A DNA stretch of 64,000 nt from Limnohabitans sp. (GCA_018882835.1 VERE01000007.1:1-64000); one strand, 5' to 3'. Shown: positions 51,151-60,867, counted from the stretch's first letter. Translations and numbers: made by a program. The notes: generated by a model from the letters alone, not told the origin.

Positions 51151-51858
51151 GGGGGCTCTCAGCTTGGCCAGGGCGTCGTTCATGACGCACAGCATTTCGC
51201 GCCCATGGCCTTGTGACACAAAGAAAGGCGTTTGGTCGGCATTGCCCTCGAAGGCTTTGGCCAGGTAGGCGCCAATGTCGCTGTAATAAATGGGCCCCGC
51301 CTGTGTGCCCACGACCGCCTCTATCCATTTCAGGGTGAAGTCGCTGCCCTCGAGGTTCACGTAGGAAGGCTGATCACATTGGCTTGAGGCCATGCTGATA
51401 AAGGACGGCAAGACACTGCGGCTCAGGGCGAGCTTGAAGGCGTCTTGCTCGCCCTTGATGTAGGGCATGCCCGACTGGCAAGCGTCAATCACCTTGACCA
51501 TCACCCGAGGCTTGAGTTGGCGAAGCAGCAGGTCGATTTCTGCGTTGCTGACGGAGGTGCTGTGCCGTCGGCTTGACTCAAAGTCGTAGCCACAAAATCG
51601 TGCATCACCTTGGTAATAGCCATGCCCTGAAAAATACAGCATGACTTCCTCGATTTTTTTGTCCTGGTGTTCAGCAACAAACGCCATCAGGCTTTGCCAG
51701 AGATCGGAGGCACTTGTTTTTTCGGTGATTTCCAGAATGTGGTCGTACTTGTGGCAGGCCACAAGCAGTTGCCGCATGTTGCGCGCGTCTTGCGTGCAGC
51801 CGGGAAGATCGTGGGCGTGATCGTAGCGAGAGATGGCGATGAGTATGGCCAGATTCAT
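51013..51858 (-). CDS. Caspase-like protease (peptidase C14 fold), apparently with an altered 3' end
   Basis: A 281-residue caspase/metacaspase-type protein. NLAILIAISRYDHAHDLPGC forms the first strand and DARNMRQLL the helix; the catalytic pair is H79 in LYFSGHGYY and C127 in VIDACQSG, both intact. The last 45 or so residues are read antisense to the alpha/beta hydrolase end, are low in hydrophobic pattern and look non-native, so the original C-terminus is probably lost. AAAGGA before the ATG at 51858 supports this start. Bacterial caspases are found in cell-death and anti-phage pathways, often fused to other domains; no partner gene is recognised here. Confidence 0.78.
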   Translation of the reverse strand: MNLAILIAISRYDHAHDLPGCTQDARNMRQLLVACHKYDHILEITEKTSASDLWQSLMAFVAEHQDKKIEEVMLYFSGHGYYQGDARFCGYDFESSRRHSTSVSNAEIDLLLRQLKPRVMVKVIDACQSGMPYIKGEQDAFKLALSRSVLPSFISMASSQCDQPSYVNLEGSDFTLKWIEAVVGTQAGPIYYSDIGAYLAKAFEGNADQTPFFVSQGHGREMLCVMNDALAKLRAPSAQSTAQALSAQAHRRVGLSQHAPHRDKAMDLALKTDVLGRHAGL

Positions 51859-51980
51859 GGCATGTCCTTTGTGCAATGTGGCGCTGCCTGCAGCAGGCCA
51901 AGCAACGTTCGGGAAAGGCCCCGAAGGACAAGCTTAGGCGCAAGTGGTGTGCACAGGTTGTGCGCTGTGCACGCTGGGGT

Positions 51981-52529
51981 TTATTGGATATCGACCTGGT
52001 GCAAAGGGAAGCTGCCGCGCTGGCGATCTTCAAAAAAGCATTTGAGCGTTTCGCGAACGGTGCGAAAGGCGATGTCGTCCCAGGGGATGTCTTGCTCGCT
52101 GAAAAGCCTGGCTTCAATCGTTTCATGGCCAGGATTGAAATGGGGGCTCAGCAATTTGGCCCGGTAAAAAAAATGAACCTGTCCGACACGCACCACGTTC
52201 ATCAGGGTGTACAAATCGAGCAGCTCAATTTGAGCGCCAGCTTCCTCGTCGGTTTCCCGTGCTGCGCCTTGGGCCACCGTTTCACCCAACTCCATGAAGC
52301 CAGCCGGCAATGTCCATTTGCCAAAGCGTGGCTCAATGTTGCGCTTGCACAAGAGAACCTTGTCTTCCCAAATCGGCAAGGTCCCCACCACATTCAACGG
52401 GTTCTCATAGTGAACCAAGTGACAGGATGGGCAAATGGCGCGCTCACGGGTATCGCCATCATCGGGCAGTCGATAGGCGACGGCCGTGCCGCAATTCTTG
52501 CAGTGTTTGAGGGGGTGGCGAAACAGCAT
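51981..52529 (-). CDS. Nudix hydrolase with N-terminal zinc ribbon
   Basis: A 182-residue protein with a zinc ribbon (CKNCG near residue 10, CPSC near 34) and a complete Nudix box GFMELGETVAQGAARETDEEAG. This arrangement is that of NudC-like or ADP-ribose/NADH pyrophosphatase relatives, which clean up nucleotide derivatives. It may be co-transcribed after no clear partner; the caspase-like gene lies downstream. Confidence 0.85.
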   Translation of the reverse strand: MLFRHPLKHCKNCGTAVAYRLPDDGDTRERAICPSCHLVHYENPLNVVGTLPIWEDKVLLCKRNIEPRFGKWTLPAGFMELGETVAQGAARETDEEAGAQIELLDLYTLMNVVRVGQVHFFYRAKLLSPHFNPGHETIEARLFSEQDIPWDDIAFRTVRETLKCFFEDRQRGSFPLHQVDIQ

Positions 52530-52549
52530 GCTGGCAAGTGTAGGGCAAA

Positions 52550-52572
52550 AGAAATGGGCCCCGAAGGGCCCT
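52550..52572 (-). terminator. Terminator of the TRAP operon
   Basis: Read on the minus strand, GGGCCC-TTCG-GGGCCC forms a six-base stem with a stable tetraloop, followed by ATTTCTTTT. It lies about 22 bases after the dctP-like stop. Confidence 0.6.
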
Positions 52573-52593
52573 GGCCATTGCGCTCGTGGCGTC

Positions 52594-53637
52594 TTATGCC
52601 TTGCCGTGTTTGGCGATCAGCGCTTTGGCGGTGTCCAGAAGTTTCGCGCCGTCAAAGCCGCGCTTGTTCATGTCGGCCACCCACTCATCGTCGATTTGGC
52701 TGGAGCGCTTCACAAAGTCTTGGACGTCGTTGGGGGCAATCGTGTAGATGCTGTTGCCACGGTCAACCGCAGTTTTGCGTCCAGGAACATCGCTGCTCTG
52801 CTGAACCTTGCCCAACCATGCGGATGCTGCCATACCGGAGTTGTTGTCGATCACTTTTTTCAGGTCGGGCGCCATCGACTCGTACTTGGCCTTGTTCATG
52901 GCCATGACGAAGGTGGTGGTGTAAAGCGCCGTGCTGTTGGCTGGGAACTCACTGTGGAACTTGGTCAGTTCGTGCACCTTCACGGCAGGCACCACTTCCC
53001 AGGGAATGATGCAGCCGTTGATGGTCCCCTTCGACAAAGCGTCGGGAATGCCTGGCAAAGGCATGCCCACCGGGGTTGCCCCAAGAGAGGCCAGCAGCTT
53101 GGTGGACTGACGCGTGGGACCGCGCAGCTTCAAGCCTTTGAGGTCGGCTGCGGTTTTGATCTGTTTGTCCACCGTGTGGAACATGCCAGGGCCATGGACA
53201 TGCAAAGCCAGCACATGGGTGTCCTTGAACTCGTCGGGGGCAACGGTTTGCACGTACTCCCAGTAGGCTTTGGAGGTGGCCTCGGCATTGTTCATCATGA
53301 ATGGAAGCTCAAACACCTCCACGCGCGGGAAGCGGCCGGCCGTATTGCCGGGAAGCGTCCAGATGATGTCCACCACGCCATCTTTGGCCTGGTCATACAG
53401 TTGCACGGGGGTGCCGCCCAGTTGCATCGCAGGGTAGGCTTCAAACTTGATGCGGCCGCCGGATTCTTTCTCCACTTTTTCCATCCAGGGTTTGTGCATG
53501 CTCAGCCAAACGCTGGATTGGGGGGCCATGAACGTGTGGAACTTGAGGGTGACGCTTTGCTGCGCCAGCCCGCTGAGTGCGGGGGCGCCCATGGCCACGG
53601 CTGCGCCAGTTTTCAGAAGGGTACGGCGTTGGAACAT
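52594..53637 (-). CDS. TRAP transporter periplasmic receptor (DctP family)
   Basis: A 347-residue substrate receptor with a twin-arginine-like signal (MFQRRTLLKTGAAVAMG) ending near GLAQQ. The DctP motif ADLKGLKLRGPTRQSTKLLASLG carries the arginine that normally binds the ligand carboxylate. The linked membrane subunits are upstream. Placement beside a fumarylacetoacetase-family hydrolase suggests uptake of an aromatic or keto acid. Confidence 0.88.
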   Translation of the reverse strand: MFQRRTLLKTGAAVAMGAPALSGLAQQSVTLKFHTFMAPQSSVWLSMHKPWMEKVEKESGGRIKFEAYPAMQLGGTPVQLYDQAKDGVVDIIWTLPGNTAGRFPRVEVFELPFMMNNAEATSKAYWEYVQTVAPDEFKDTHVLALHVHGPGMFHTVDKQIKTAADLKGLKLRGPTRQSTKLLASLGATPVGMPLPGIPDALSKGTINGCIIPWEVVPAVKVHELTKFHSEFPANSTALYTTTFVMAMNKAKYESMAPDLKKVIDNNSGMAASAWLGKVQQSSDVPGRKTAVDRGNSIYTIAPNDVQDFVKRSSQIDDEWVADMNKRGFDGAKLLDTAKALIAKHGKA

Positions 53638-53703
53638 ATCAGTCTCCTATGGAATGGGGTGAACTTTAACGGCGCAAGGTAAGTGAAAAGCCCCGTATTT
53701 GCC

Positions 53704-55023
53704 CTAGCTCAGGTATTGAACCAGCCAGAGGCATACGCCCGGGAAGAACAGCAACAGCAGGGTGCGCAAAGTGTCGCTGATCAGAAAGGGCATGACGCCC
53801 CGATAGCTTTCCGCAATCGGCACGTCTTTGGCCATGCCGTTGACGACATACACGTTGAGCCCCACCGGTGGCGCGAGCAACCCGAATTCCACCACCATCA
53901 GAACCATGATGCCAAACCAGATGGCCACAGATTCTTTGGGCATGCCAAAGTCAAGGCCCATGACCATCGGGAAAAAGATCGGGATGGTCAGCAAGATCAT
54001 GGAAAGCTCGTCCATGACCGCACCCAGCACCACATAGAACAACAGAATGGCAGAAACCACCATCAGCGGCGACAACCCCCAGCTGCCCACCACCGCAGCC
54101 AATTGGTTGGGGACCTGTGTCAGCGCCAGCGCCGAGTTCATGAGGTCCGCACCGATGAAGATGAGGAAAATCATGGCGGAGCTTTCAGCTGTCGCGTAGA
54201 AGCACTGTTTGAATTTGGCCCAAGTGATTTCACGCTTGAGCAGGGCTGCCACAAACGTGGTTGCAGCACCTACCGCCGCACCTTCGGTGGGCGTGAAGAA
54301 GCCGCCATAAATGCCACCAAACACAATCACGAAGATGATCATGATGGGCGCGATGCCAGTCACCGCTGCCAGCGTCAATTTGGCAGGATTTTTGTCGACA
54401 TCGGGGGCCTGACCCGGCACCAGGCGAACGTAGATGGCAATGGCCACCATGTAGCCGAACATGGCGATGATCCCGGGCAGCATCGCAGCGGCGAATAATT
54501 TTGCAATGTTTTGCTCAGTCAGGATGGCATAAATCACCAGCGGCACAGAGGGTGGAATCAGAATGCCCAAGGTGCCGGCAGCGGCCAGCGTCCCGGTGGA
54601 GAGTCGGCCCGAATACCCGTGACGCTTCATCTCGGGCATGGCGACCCCGGTGATGGTGGCCGCCGTGGCGACCGAGGAGCCGCAAATTGCGCCGAAAGCC
54701 GCGCAGGCCAGCACGGCCGCCATCGCCAGGCCCCCTTTGAAGCGTCCCATGACCCCCGCCGCGAAATCAAACAAAGCTTTGCTGATGCCGCCCTGGGTGG
54801 CGAAATGCCCCATGAGAATGAACAGCGGGATCACGGAGAGGTCATAGCTGGCGAACCTGGCAAAAGCCTGGCTGTTCAAAAAGTTGGCAAAGGGCGTCCA
54901 GCCCGTTTGCATCACATACCCGATGCTCCCTGCTGCAAACATGGCCACGGAGATTGGCACCCGTATGGCCATGAACGCCAGCATGATGCCAAAAATAAGC
55001 AGGGTCAGTTGCAGTGCGCTCAT
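53704..55023 (-). CDS. TRAP transporter large membrane subunit (DctM family)
   Basis: A 439-residue protein with about twelve membrane segments. GSSVATAATITGVAMPEMKRHGYS and GTLAAAGTLGILIPPSVPLVIYA are DctM hallmarks. It drives Na+-dependent uptake with the receptor and the small subunit, whose stop overlaps its start by four bases. Confidence 0.92.
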   Translation of the reverse strand: MSALQLTLLIFGIMLAFMAIRVPISVAMFAAGSIGYVMQTGWTPFANFLNSQAFARFASYDLSVIPLFILMGHFATQGGISKALFDFAAGVMGRFKGGLAMAAVLACAAFGAICGSSVATAATITGVAMPEMKRHGYSGRLSTGTLAAAGTLGILIPPSVPLVIYAILTEQNIAKLFAAAMLPGIIAMFGYMVAIAIYVRLVPGQAPDVDKNPAKLTLAAVTGIAPIMIIFVIVFGGIYGGFFTPTEGAAVGAATTFVAALLKREITWAKFKQCFYATAESSAMIFLIFIGADLMNSALALTQVPNQLAAVVGSWGLSPLMVVSAILLFYVVLGAVMDELSMILLTIPIFFPMVMGLDFGMPKESVAIWFGIMVLMVVEFGLLAPPVGLNVYVVNGMAKDVPIAESYRGVMPFLISDTLRTLLLLFFPGVCLWLVQYLS

Positions 55024-55502
55024 GCCGAGGTTCCCTCTTCGCCATCAAAACCGAAGAAGGTTTGGTACAGCGCAATGAAGGTTGTCAGAATGAAAGGGGG
55101 AACCATTGCGGCGTAGACATACCACTCTGGCAAGCCCAGCATCATGGTTCCGGATTGTGTTTGAAAGGCGTTCAAGCCACCCAGCCAGGTGCGCCAGGCC
55201 AGCAACGCAAAACACAAAGCCAGCAACAAGGCGCCAAAGCGATCCAGTCGGGCATTGATCTGATCAGGAACTTTCGCTGTGAAAAAGTCGACGATGATGT
55301 TGCCCCGTTTCAGTTGGCACCAGGGCATGAAGAGGGCGATGGCCGCGCCCGTGGCGACGCCAGAGAGTTCAAAATCGCCGGAGATGGTCTGCCCGATGGT
55401 TTCGCGGCCCAGAATGCTGCCGCAGGTAAGAAGGGTGATGAAGGTCATCAGCAGACCCGCCAAAATGGCGCTGAGCTGTGCCAGCGAACGAAGCAATGTC
55501 AT
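55020..55502 (-). CDS. TRAP transporter small membrane subunit (DctQ family)
   Basis: A 160-residue protein with four predicted membrane segments; the strand QLKRGNIIVDFFTAKVP in the centre fits the conserved loop of DctQ. It overlaps the DctM gene by four bases and follows the hydrolase gene by 24 bases. Confidence 0.88.
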   Translation of the reverse strand: MTLLRSLAQLSAILAGLLMTFITLLTCGSILGRETIGQTISGDFELSGVATGAAIALFMPWCQLKRGNIIVDFFTAKVPDQINARLDRFGALLLALCFALLAWRTWLGGLNAFQTQSGTMMLGLPEWYVYAAMVPPFILTTFIALYQTFFGFDGEEGTSA

Positions 55503-55526
55503 GGATATCTCCGGCCAAGGGGTTGT

Positions 55527-56222
55527 TCAGGCCACGCGAATTCGCAATTCGCCCAAGCCGGCCACGCTGCCCACCAGGGTGTCGCCGCTGACAACAGCGG
55601 CCACGCCCTCCGGTGTGCCTGTGTAAATCAGGTCGCCGGGTTGCAGTTCCCAAGCCGCTGACAGGTGTTCAATGGTTTCAGCGACGTTCCAGATCAACTT
55701 GCTGACGTTGCTGCGTTGGCGGTCCTGCCCATTGACTTGCACATAAATTTCGGCATTCATCACATCACCCGCTTGCGCTGCAGGGGTGATGGGGCCAATC
55801 GGGGCGCTGTGGTCAAAGGCTTTGCCGATGCACCAGGGGCGCCCTTGCTTTTTCATGTCGTTTTGCAGGTCGCGCCGTGTCATGTCGAGCCCGACCGCGT
55901 AGCCATAGATATGGTTTAAAGCGTCGGCCGCTTGAATGTTTTTGCCACCTTTGCCAATCGCCACGACCAGTTCGATCTCATGGTGCAGGTTTTTGGTTTG
56001 ACTGGGGTAGGGCATGCTGCCGGTGTGTCCAGCCTCTACCACCACAATCGCGTCTGCAGGCTTCAGAAAAAAGAAGGGGGGCTCACGGCCCGTGAAGCCC
56101 ATTTCTTTGGCATGCTCTTCGTAGTTCCGACCCACGCAATAAATGCGGTGTACCGGGTAGCGTGCAGGACTGCCCAGCACGGGAATTGAAACGGTGGGGC
56201 TGGGACTGAAAACAAAACTCAT
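55527..56222 (-). CDS. Fumarylacetoacetate hydrolase-family enzyme (fumarylpyruvate hydrolase-like)
   Basis: A 231-residue FAH-fold hydrolase. IYCVGRNYEEHAKEMG with the catalytic His, metal-binding E-x-E in LHHEIELVVAIG, and YTGTPEGVAAV are present. In the gentisate route such an enzyme cleaves fumarylpyruvate. A zeta-class isomerase gene is divergent from it, which supports a shared gentisate- or homogentisate-type pathway. No gentisate dioxygenase is in the window. Confidence 0.85.
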   Translation of the reverse strand: MSFVFSPSPTVSIPVLGSPARYPVHRIYCVGRNYEEHAKEMGFTGREPPFFFLKPADAIVVVEAGHTGSMPYPSQTKNLHHEIELVVAIGKGGKNIQAADALNHIYGYAVGLDMTRRDLQNDMKKQGRPWCIGKAFDHSAPIGPITPAAQAGDVMNAEIYVQVNGQDRQRSNVSKLIWNVAETIEHLSAAWELQPGDLIYTGTPEGVAAVVSGDTLVGSVAGLGELRIRVA

Positions 56223-56267
56223 GGTGCTTCTTTCTTGGCGCGGTGAATCAAGTGCGCTTGTATTCTA

Positions 56268-56374
56268 GGGACGCAAAGTCCCGGATGACAGGGTGCAAAT
56301 CGTTCAGCCTGATTATTGTAAGTGCGCTGATAGTTGCGCAACACGCACGAGAAATTCGGCAGAGGGTTAACCCT
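56268..56374. promoter_or_regulatory. Divergent gap with two inverted repeats
   Basis: GGGAC-GCAAA-GTCCC at 56268-56282 and the 12-base palindrome AGGGTTAACCCT at 56363-56374 lie between the hydrolase and isomerase starts. Either could be an operator for the divergent pair; no regulator gene is adjacent. Confidence 0.4.
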
Positions 56375-56418
56375 TGAATGCAGCCGCCCACGCCATCACT
56401 CCAAGGTATGCTTGGCGA

Positions 56419-57057
56419 ATGAAGCTCTACAACTACTTTCGCTCTTCGGCATCGTTTCGTGTGCGCATTGCCTTGAACATCAAAGGCCTCAGCTATGACT
56501 ACTTCCCGGTTCATCTGGTTCGGGGAGAGCACAAGTTACCGCCCTTCACAGACCTTTCTGCGGATGGCCTGTTACCGATGCTCGAAGATGAGGGCAACCG
56601 CTTGGGGCAGTCGATGGCCATCATCGAGTACCTGGACGAAAAGCACCCAGCACCGCCTTTGTTGCCTCCCGATGCGCTCGGGCGCGCCCGGGTGCGCGCA
56701 CTGGCGCAGTCCATAGCCTGTGAAATACACCCCTTGAACAACCTGCGGGTCCTGAAATACCTGGTGCGCGAATTGAAAGTGGACGAGGAGGCTAAAAACA
56801 CGTGGTATCGCCACTGGGTACGCGATGGCTTGTTGAGTTTTGAAAAACAACTGTCACAGGGGCCTCTGAGCCCATTCTGCTTTGGCAACACACCGACGCT
56901 GGCCGACTGTTGTCTGGTGCCCCAAATTTTCAATGGGCAACGTTTCAAAGTCGACTTTGACGGCATGCCGCGCACCATGAAAGTGTTTGAGCATTGCATG
57001 AAACAGGACGCTTTTTTGCAGGCGCAGCCCTCGGCTTGTCCTGACAATGAACCCTGA
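56419..57057 (+). CDS. Maleylacetoacetate/maleylpyruvate isomerase (zeta-class GST family)
   Basis: A 212-residue zeta-class glutathione transferase. The hallmark SSASFRVRIALNIKGL near the N-terminus and QSMAIIEYLDEKHP of the glutathione site are present. It isomerises maleylacetoacetate or maleylpyruvate to the fumaryl form, the reaction just before the divergent FAH-family hydrolase. MKLYNYFRSSAS at 56419 is the natural start. Confidence 0.9.
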   Translation: MKLYNYFRSSASFRVRIALNIKGLSYDYFPVHLVRGEHKLPPFTDLSADGLLPMLEDEGNRLGQSMAIIEYLDEKHPAPPLLPPDALGRARVRALAQSIACEIHPLNNLRVLKYLVRELKVDEEAKNTWYRHWVRDGLLSFEKQLSQGPLSPFCFGNTPTLADCCLVPQIFNGQRFKVDFDGMPRTMKVFEHCMKQDAFLQAQPSACPDNEP

Positions 57058-57065
57058 GGTGAAGC

Positions 57066-57848
57066 GTGCATGACACCTGGCTTCGGCCTGACTGGCCCAC
57101 AGATTCGGTGCAATCAGTTTGCACCACGCGGGCACAAGGCCACTCGCAAGCGCCTTACGACGGCTTTAACCTGGGCGATCATGTGGGTGACCAACCAGAG
57201 GCCGTTGCTGCCAACCGCCGCCATTTGACGCAGGCTTTGGGCGTGCGCCCCGTTTTCTTGCAACAAGTCCATGGTTGGGACGTCGCCCCACTCACAGCGA
57301 ATACGCCCGATGGCACCGTCGCCGATGCCTGTTGGACCACAGAACCTGGCGTGGCTTGCACCATCATGGTGGCCGATTGCTTGCCCGTTTTGTTGACTGA
57401 TCCCCAAGGCCAGGTGGTCGCGGCGGCACACGCAGGATGGCGGGGCTTGGCCGGTGTGCAGGGCCATGGCGTTCTAGAGGCCACGGTTGCGGCCATGCGT
57501 GCCCAACTCAGCAACATGGCCTTGCCGCAAACCCTTTGGGCCTGGCTGGGTCCATGCATCGGACCTGCGCGGTTTGAAGTGGGCAAGGAGGTCAGGGATG
57601 CTTTCGTTGGTGAGCGTGCCGAGGCCGATGAGGCCTTCACAGCGCACGCTGCAGCGCCGGGAAAATACTGGGCTGACCTGGCATTGCTGGCCCGCCAGCG
57701 CCTGAAAAGATTGGGCATTGCCCAGATTGGCGGCAACGACAGCAGCCCGGGCTGGTGCACATTTCTGAACGCGGATGTGTTTTTTTCCCATCGCCGCGAT
57801 CGTGTCAGCGGTCGCTTCGCGGCTGCCATCTGGCGTCAAAAAACTTGA
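57066..57848 (+). CDS. pgeF: Laccase-domain (YfiH/PgeF) purine nucleoside-processing protein
   Basis: A 260-residue YfiH-family protein. The zinc site is readable as His in FLQQVHGWD, Cys in MVADCLPVLL and His in AAAHAGWRGL. Members have phosphorolytic and deaminating activity on purine nucleosides and help edit peptidoglycan precursors; the older laccase name is unlikely to describe the main role. The start is GTG, eight bases after the isomerase stop, with GAGG before it. Confidence 0.88.
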   Translation: MHDTWLRPDWPTDSVQSVCTTRAQGHSQAPYDGFNLGDHVGDQPEAVAANRRHLTQALGVRPVFLQQVHGWDVAPLTANTPDGTVADACWTTEPGVACTIMVADCLPVLLTDPQGQVVAAAHAGWRGLAGVQGHGVLEATVAAMRAQLSNMALPQTLWAWLGPCIGPARFEVGKEVRDAFVGERAEADEAFTAHAAAPGKYWADLALLARQRLKRLGIAQIGGNDSSPGWCTFLNADVFFSHRRDRVSGRFAAAIWRQKT

Positions 57849-57917
57849 GCCTTGTCAGTTAAATGAAGGCATTTCCCTGCGATACTCTTCACCCTAAAGT
57901 CACCGAGGAGACAATCA

Positions 57918-59618
57918 ATGGGGCCCAACGCAATGCCGTCCTGGAATGAAGCAGCCGAGCAATTCAAAAAAAGCTTTGGCGACAGTTGGACCCGCGCGTT
58001 GGCATCCTTCCAGGGGCTGGAGGGCAGCGAGCCCGGCCTCAAAGGTCTCAGTTTTTCTCCCTCCAAGCTGGAAGAGATCCAGCAAAAGTATTTGCAAGAG
58101 GCCACGCAACTCTGGAACCAGGGTTTGCAAGCCAACCCGACGCTGAAAGACCGGCGTTTCAATGGCGAAGCCTGGTCACAAAACCCCATCGCTGCCTTCT
58201 CTGCCGCGTCTTACCTATTGAACGCGCGCACCCTCATGGCCTTGGCCGATGCGGTTGATGCCGACGCCAAAACCCGTGCCCGCATCAATTTTGCGGTCGA
58301 ACAATGGGTGGCTGCTTCGGCGCCCAGCAATTACCTGGCCTTCAATGCAGAAGCGCAAAAGAAAGCCATCGACACGCAAGGTGAAAGCATCTCCAAAGGC
58401 ATCCAAAACCTGATGCACGACATGCGCCAAGGCCATGTGTCCATGACCGATGAGAGCCTGTTCGAAGTAGGCAAGAATGTGGCCACCACCGAGGGGCAGG
58501 TGGTTTTCGAAAACGACTATTTCCAGCTCATCGAGTACAAGCCCCTGACGTCCAAGGTTTACGAAAAGCCCTTCTTGCTGATTCCGCCTTGCATCAACAA
58601 GTTCTACATCCTGGACTTGCAGCCCGAGAATTCATACATCCGCTACTGTGTGGCCCAGGGGCACCGAACCTTTGTGGTCAGTTGGCGCAACCCCGACAAC
58701 AGCATGGCCCAGGCCACCTGGGACGACTACATCGAGCATGCCGCCATCAAGGCGATTGAAGTCACCCGTGAGATTGGCGGAGCTTCTCAAATCAATGCCC
58801 TGGGTTTCTGCGTGGGAGGCACCATCCTGACCAATGCCTTGGCCGTGCTGGCTGCACGCGGTGAAAAGCCTGTGGCCAGTGCCACACTGCTGACCACCCT
58901 GATTGATTTCAGCGACACCGGCATTCTGGATGTGTTCATTGATGAAAACTTTGTGCGTTTCCGCGAAATGCAATTCGCTGCAGGTGGCCTCATGCCAGGC
59001 CGCGACATGGCACAAACCTTCAGCTTCCTGCGCCCCAACGACCTGGTCTGGAACTATGTGGTGGGCAATTACCTGAAGGGCGAAACCCCGCCACCCTTTG
59101 ACTTGCTGTACTGGAACAGCGACTCCACCAACTTGCCGGGCCCTTTGTATGCCTGGTACCTGCGCAACACTTATCTTGAAAACCGCTTGATCAAGCCGCA
59201 AGCGGCCACGGTATGCGGCGAAAAAATCGACCTGCGCAAAGTGGACATGCCGATTTACTTGTATGGTTCTCGCGAAGACCACATCGTTCCCATCACCGGC
59301 TCTTATGCCTCGACGCAGGTATTCCCTGGCAAAAAACGTTTCATGATGGGCGCCTCTGGACACATCGCTGGTGTGATCAATCCCCCTGCAGCAAAGAAGC
59401 GCAGCCACTGGGTCCGCAACGATGGCAAGTTCCCGAAAGACGTGAACGACTGGATTGCCGGCGCCAAAGAAACCCCAGGCAGCTGGTGGGAAGATTGGGC
59501 TGGTTGGCTCAAAAGCCACGCTGGCAAACAAGTGGCCGCACCCAAGAGCTATGGGCGTGGCAAATACAAAGCGATCGAAGCCGCACCTGGACGCTACGTC
59601 AAGGCAAAAGCGGCGTGA
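57918..59618 (+). CDS. phaC: Class I polyhydroxyalkanoate synthase
   Basis: A 566-residue synthase polymerising 3-hydroxybutyryl-CoA to polyhydroxybutyrate granules. The lipase-like box LGFCVGGT holds the catalytic C298, and D454 (SREDHIVP) and H482 (GASGHIAG) complete the triad with the spacing of known class I enzymes. GAGGAG lies before the ATG. It leads the phaCAB operon. Confidence 0.95.
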   Translation: MGPNAMPSWNEAAEQFKKSFGDSWTRALASFQGLEGSEPGLKGLSFSPSKLEEIQQKYLQEATQLWNQGLQANPTLKDRRFNGEAWSQNPIAAFSAASYLLNARTLMALADAVDADAKTRARINFAVEQWVAASAPSNYLAFNAEAQKKAIDTQGESISKGIQNLMHDMRQGHVSMTDESLFEVGKNVATTEGQVVFENDYFQLIEYKPLTSKVYEKPFLLIPPCINKFYILDLQPENSYIRYCVAQGHRTFVVSWRNPDNSMAQATWDDYIEHAAIKAIEVTREIGGASQINALGFCVGGTILTNALAVLAARGEKPVASATLLTTLIDFSDTGILDVFIDENFVRFREMQFAAGGLMPGRDMAQTFSFLRPNDLVWNYVVGNYLKGETPPPFDLLYWNSDSTNLPGPLYAWYLRNTYLENRLIKPQAATVCGEKIDLRKVDMPIYLYGSREDHIVPITGSYASTQVFPGKKRFMMGASGHIAGVINPPAAKKRSHWVRNDGKFPKDVNDWIAGAKETPGSWWEDWAGWLKSHAGKQVAAPKSYGRGKYKAIEAAPGRYVKAKAA

Positions 59619-59641
59619 AGTTTTTTTGGGAGACGACGTAA

Positions 59642-60820
59642 ATGGAAGATATTGTCATTGTTTCAGCCGCCCGCACGGCTGTGGGTAAATTTGGTGGCTC
59701 GCTCGCCAAGGTTTCTGCCACCGAGCTTGGCAGCATCGCGATTCGCGAAGCCATTGCACGTGCGGGAATCGAAGCCGCACAGGTGGGCGAGGTCATCATG
59801 GGCCAGGTGCTGGCCGCAGGCGCAGGCCAGAACCCGGCGCGCCAGGCCCTGATGAAAGCCGGTGTGCCCAAAGAAGTGCCTGGTTTGACCATCAACGCCG
59901 TTTGTGGCTCAGGCTTGAAGTCGGTCATGTTGGCTGCACAGGCCATTGCCTACGGAGACAGCGAAATCGTGGTGGCTGGCGGCCAGGAAAACATGAGCGC
60001 ATCGCCGCATGTGTTGCTGGGCTCGCGCGATGGCCAGCGCATGGGTGACTGGAAAATGATCGACTCCATGATCGTGGACGGCCTGTGGGATGTTTACAAC
60101 CAATACCACATGGGCATCACGGCTGAAAACGTGGCCAAAGCCCACGGCATCACCCGTGACATGCAAGACGCATTGGCCCTGGCCAGTCAGCAAAAAGCTT
60201 CGGCAGCCCAGGACGCTGGCAAGTTCAAGGACGAAATCGTGTCGGTTTCTTTGCCGCAGCGCAAAGGCGATCCCATTCTGTTCAACACCGACGAGTTCAT
60301 CAACAAGAAAACCAATGCTGAAGCCTTGGCAGGCCTGCGTCCGGCGTTTGACAAAGCGGGCTCGGTCACGGCAGGCAACGCCTCGGGCATCAATGACGGC
60401 GCCGCTGCCGTGGTGGTGATGAGCGCCAAGAAGGCTGCTGCGCTCGGGCTGAAGCCCCTGGCGCGCATAGCCGCCTTCGGCACCAGCGGTTTGGACCCTG
60501 CCACCATGGGCATGGGGCCGGTTCCTGCCTCGCGCAAAGCCTTGCAGCGCGCTGGCTGGAACGCCGCCGATGTGGACCTGTTCGAATTGAACGAAGCCTT
60601 TGCGGCCCAAGCATGCGCGGTGAACAAAGAGTTGGGCATCGACCCCGCCAAAGTCAACGTCAACGGCGGTGCCATCGCCATTGGCCACCCGATTGGCGCC
60701 TCCGGTTGCCGCATTCTGGTGACCTTGCTCCATGAAATGCAGCGGCGTGATGCCAAGAAAGGCCTGGCCGCGTTATGCATTGGCGGTGGCATGGGCGTGT
60801 CCCTGGCCATTGAGCGCTGA
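59642..60820 (+). CDS. phaA: Acetyl-CoA acetyltransferase (beta-ketothiolase)
   Basis: A 392-residue biosynthetic thiolase condensing two acetyl-CoA to acetoacetyl-CoA. The acyl-carrying C88 is in [12 protein letters not shown]; the His of [11 protein letters not shown] and the final Cys in LCIGGGMG complete the site. It lies between phaC and phaB, with GGGAGACG before its ATG. Confidence 0.95.
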   Translation: MEDIVIVSAARTAVGKFGGSLAKVSATELGSIAIREAIARAGIEAAQVGEVIMGQVLAAGAGQNPARQALMKAGVPKEVPGLTINAVCGSGLKSVMLAAQAIAYGDSEIVVAGGQENMSASPHVLLGSRDGQRMGDWKMIDSMIVDGLWDVYNQYHMGITAENVAKAHGITRDMQDALALASQQKASAAQDAGKFKDEIVSVSLPQRKGDPILFNTDEFINKKTNAEALAGLRPAFDKAGSVTAGNASGINDGAAAVVVMSAKKAAALGLKPLARIAAFGTSGLDPATMGMGPVPASRKALQRAGWNAADVDLFELNEAFAAQACAVNKELGIDPAKVNVNGGAIAIGHPIGASGCRILVTLLHEMQRRDAKKGLAALCIGGGMGVSLAIER

Positions 60821-60867
60821 ATCTTTTTTATCCAGAACAACTCATTCAACAACAGAGGAGACTGAAC

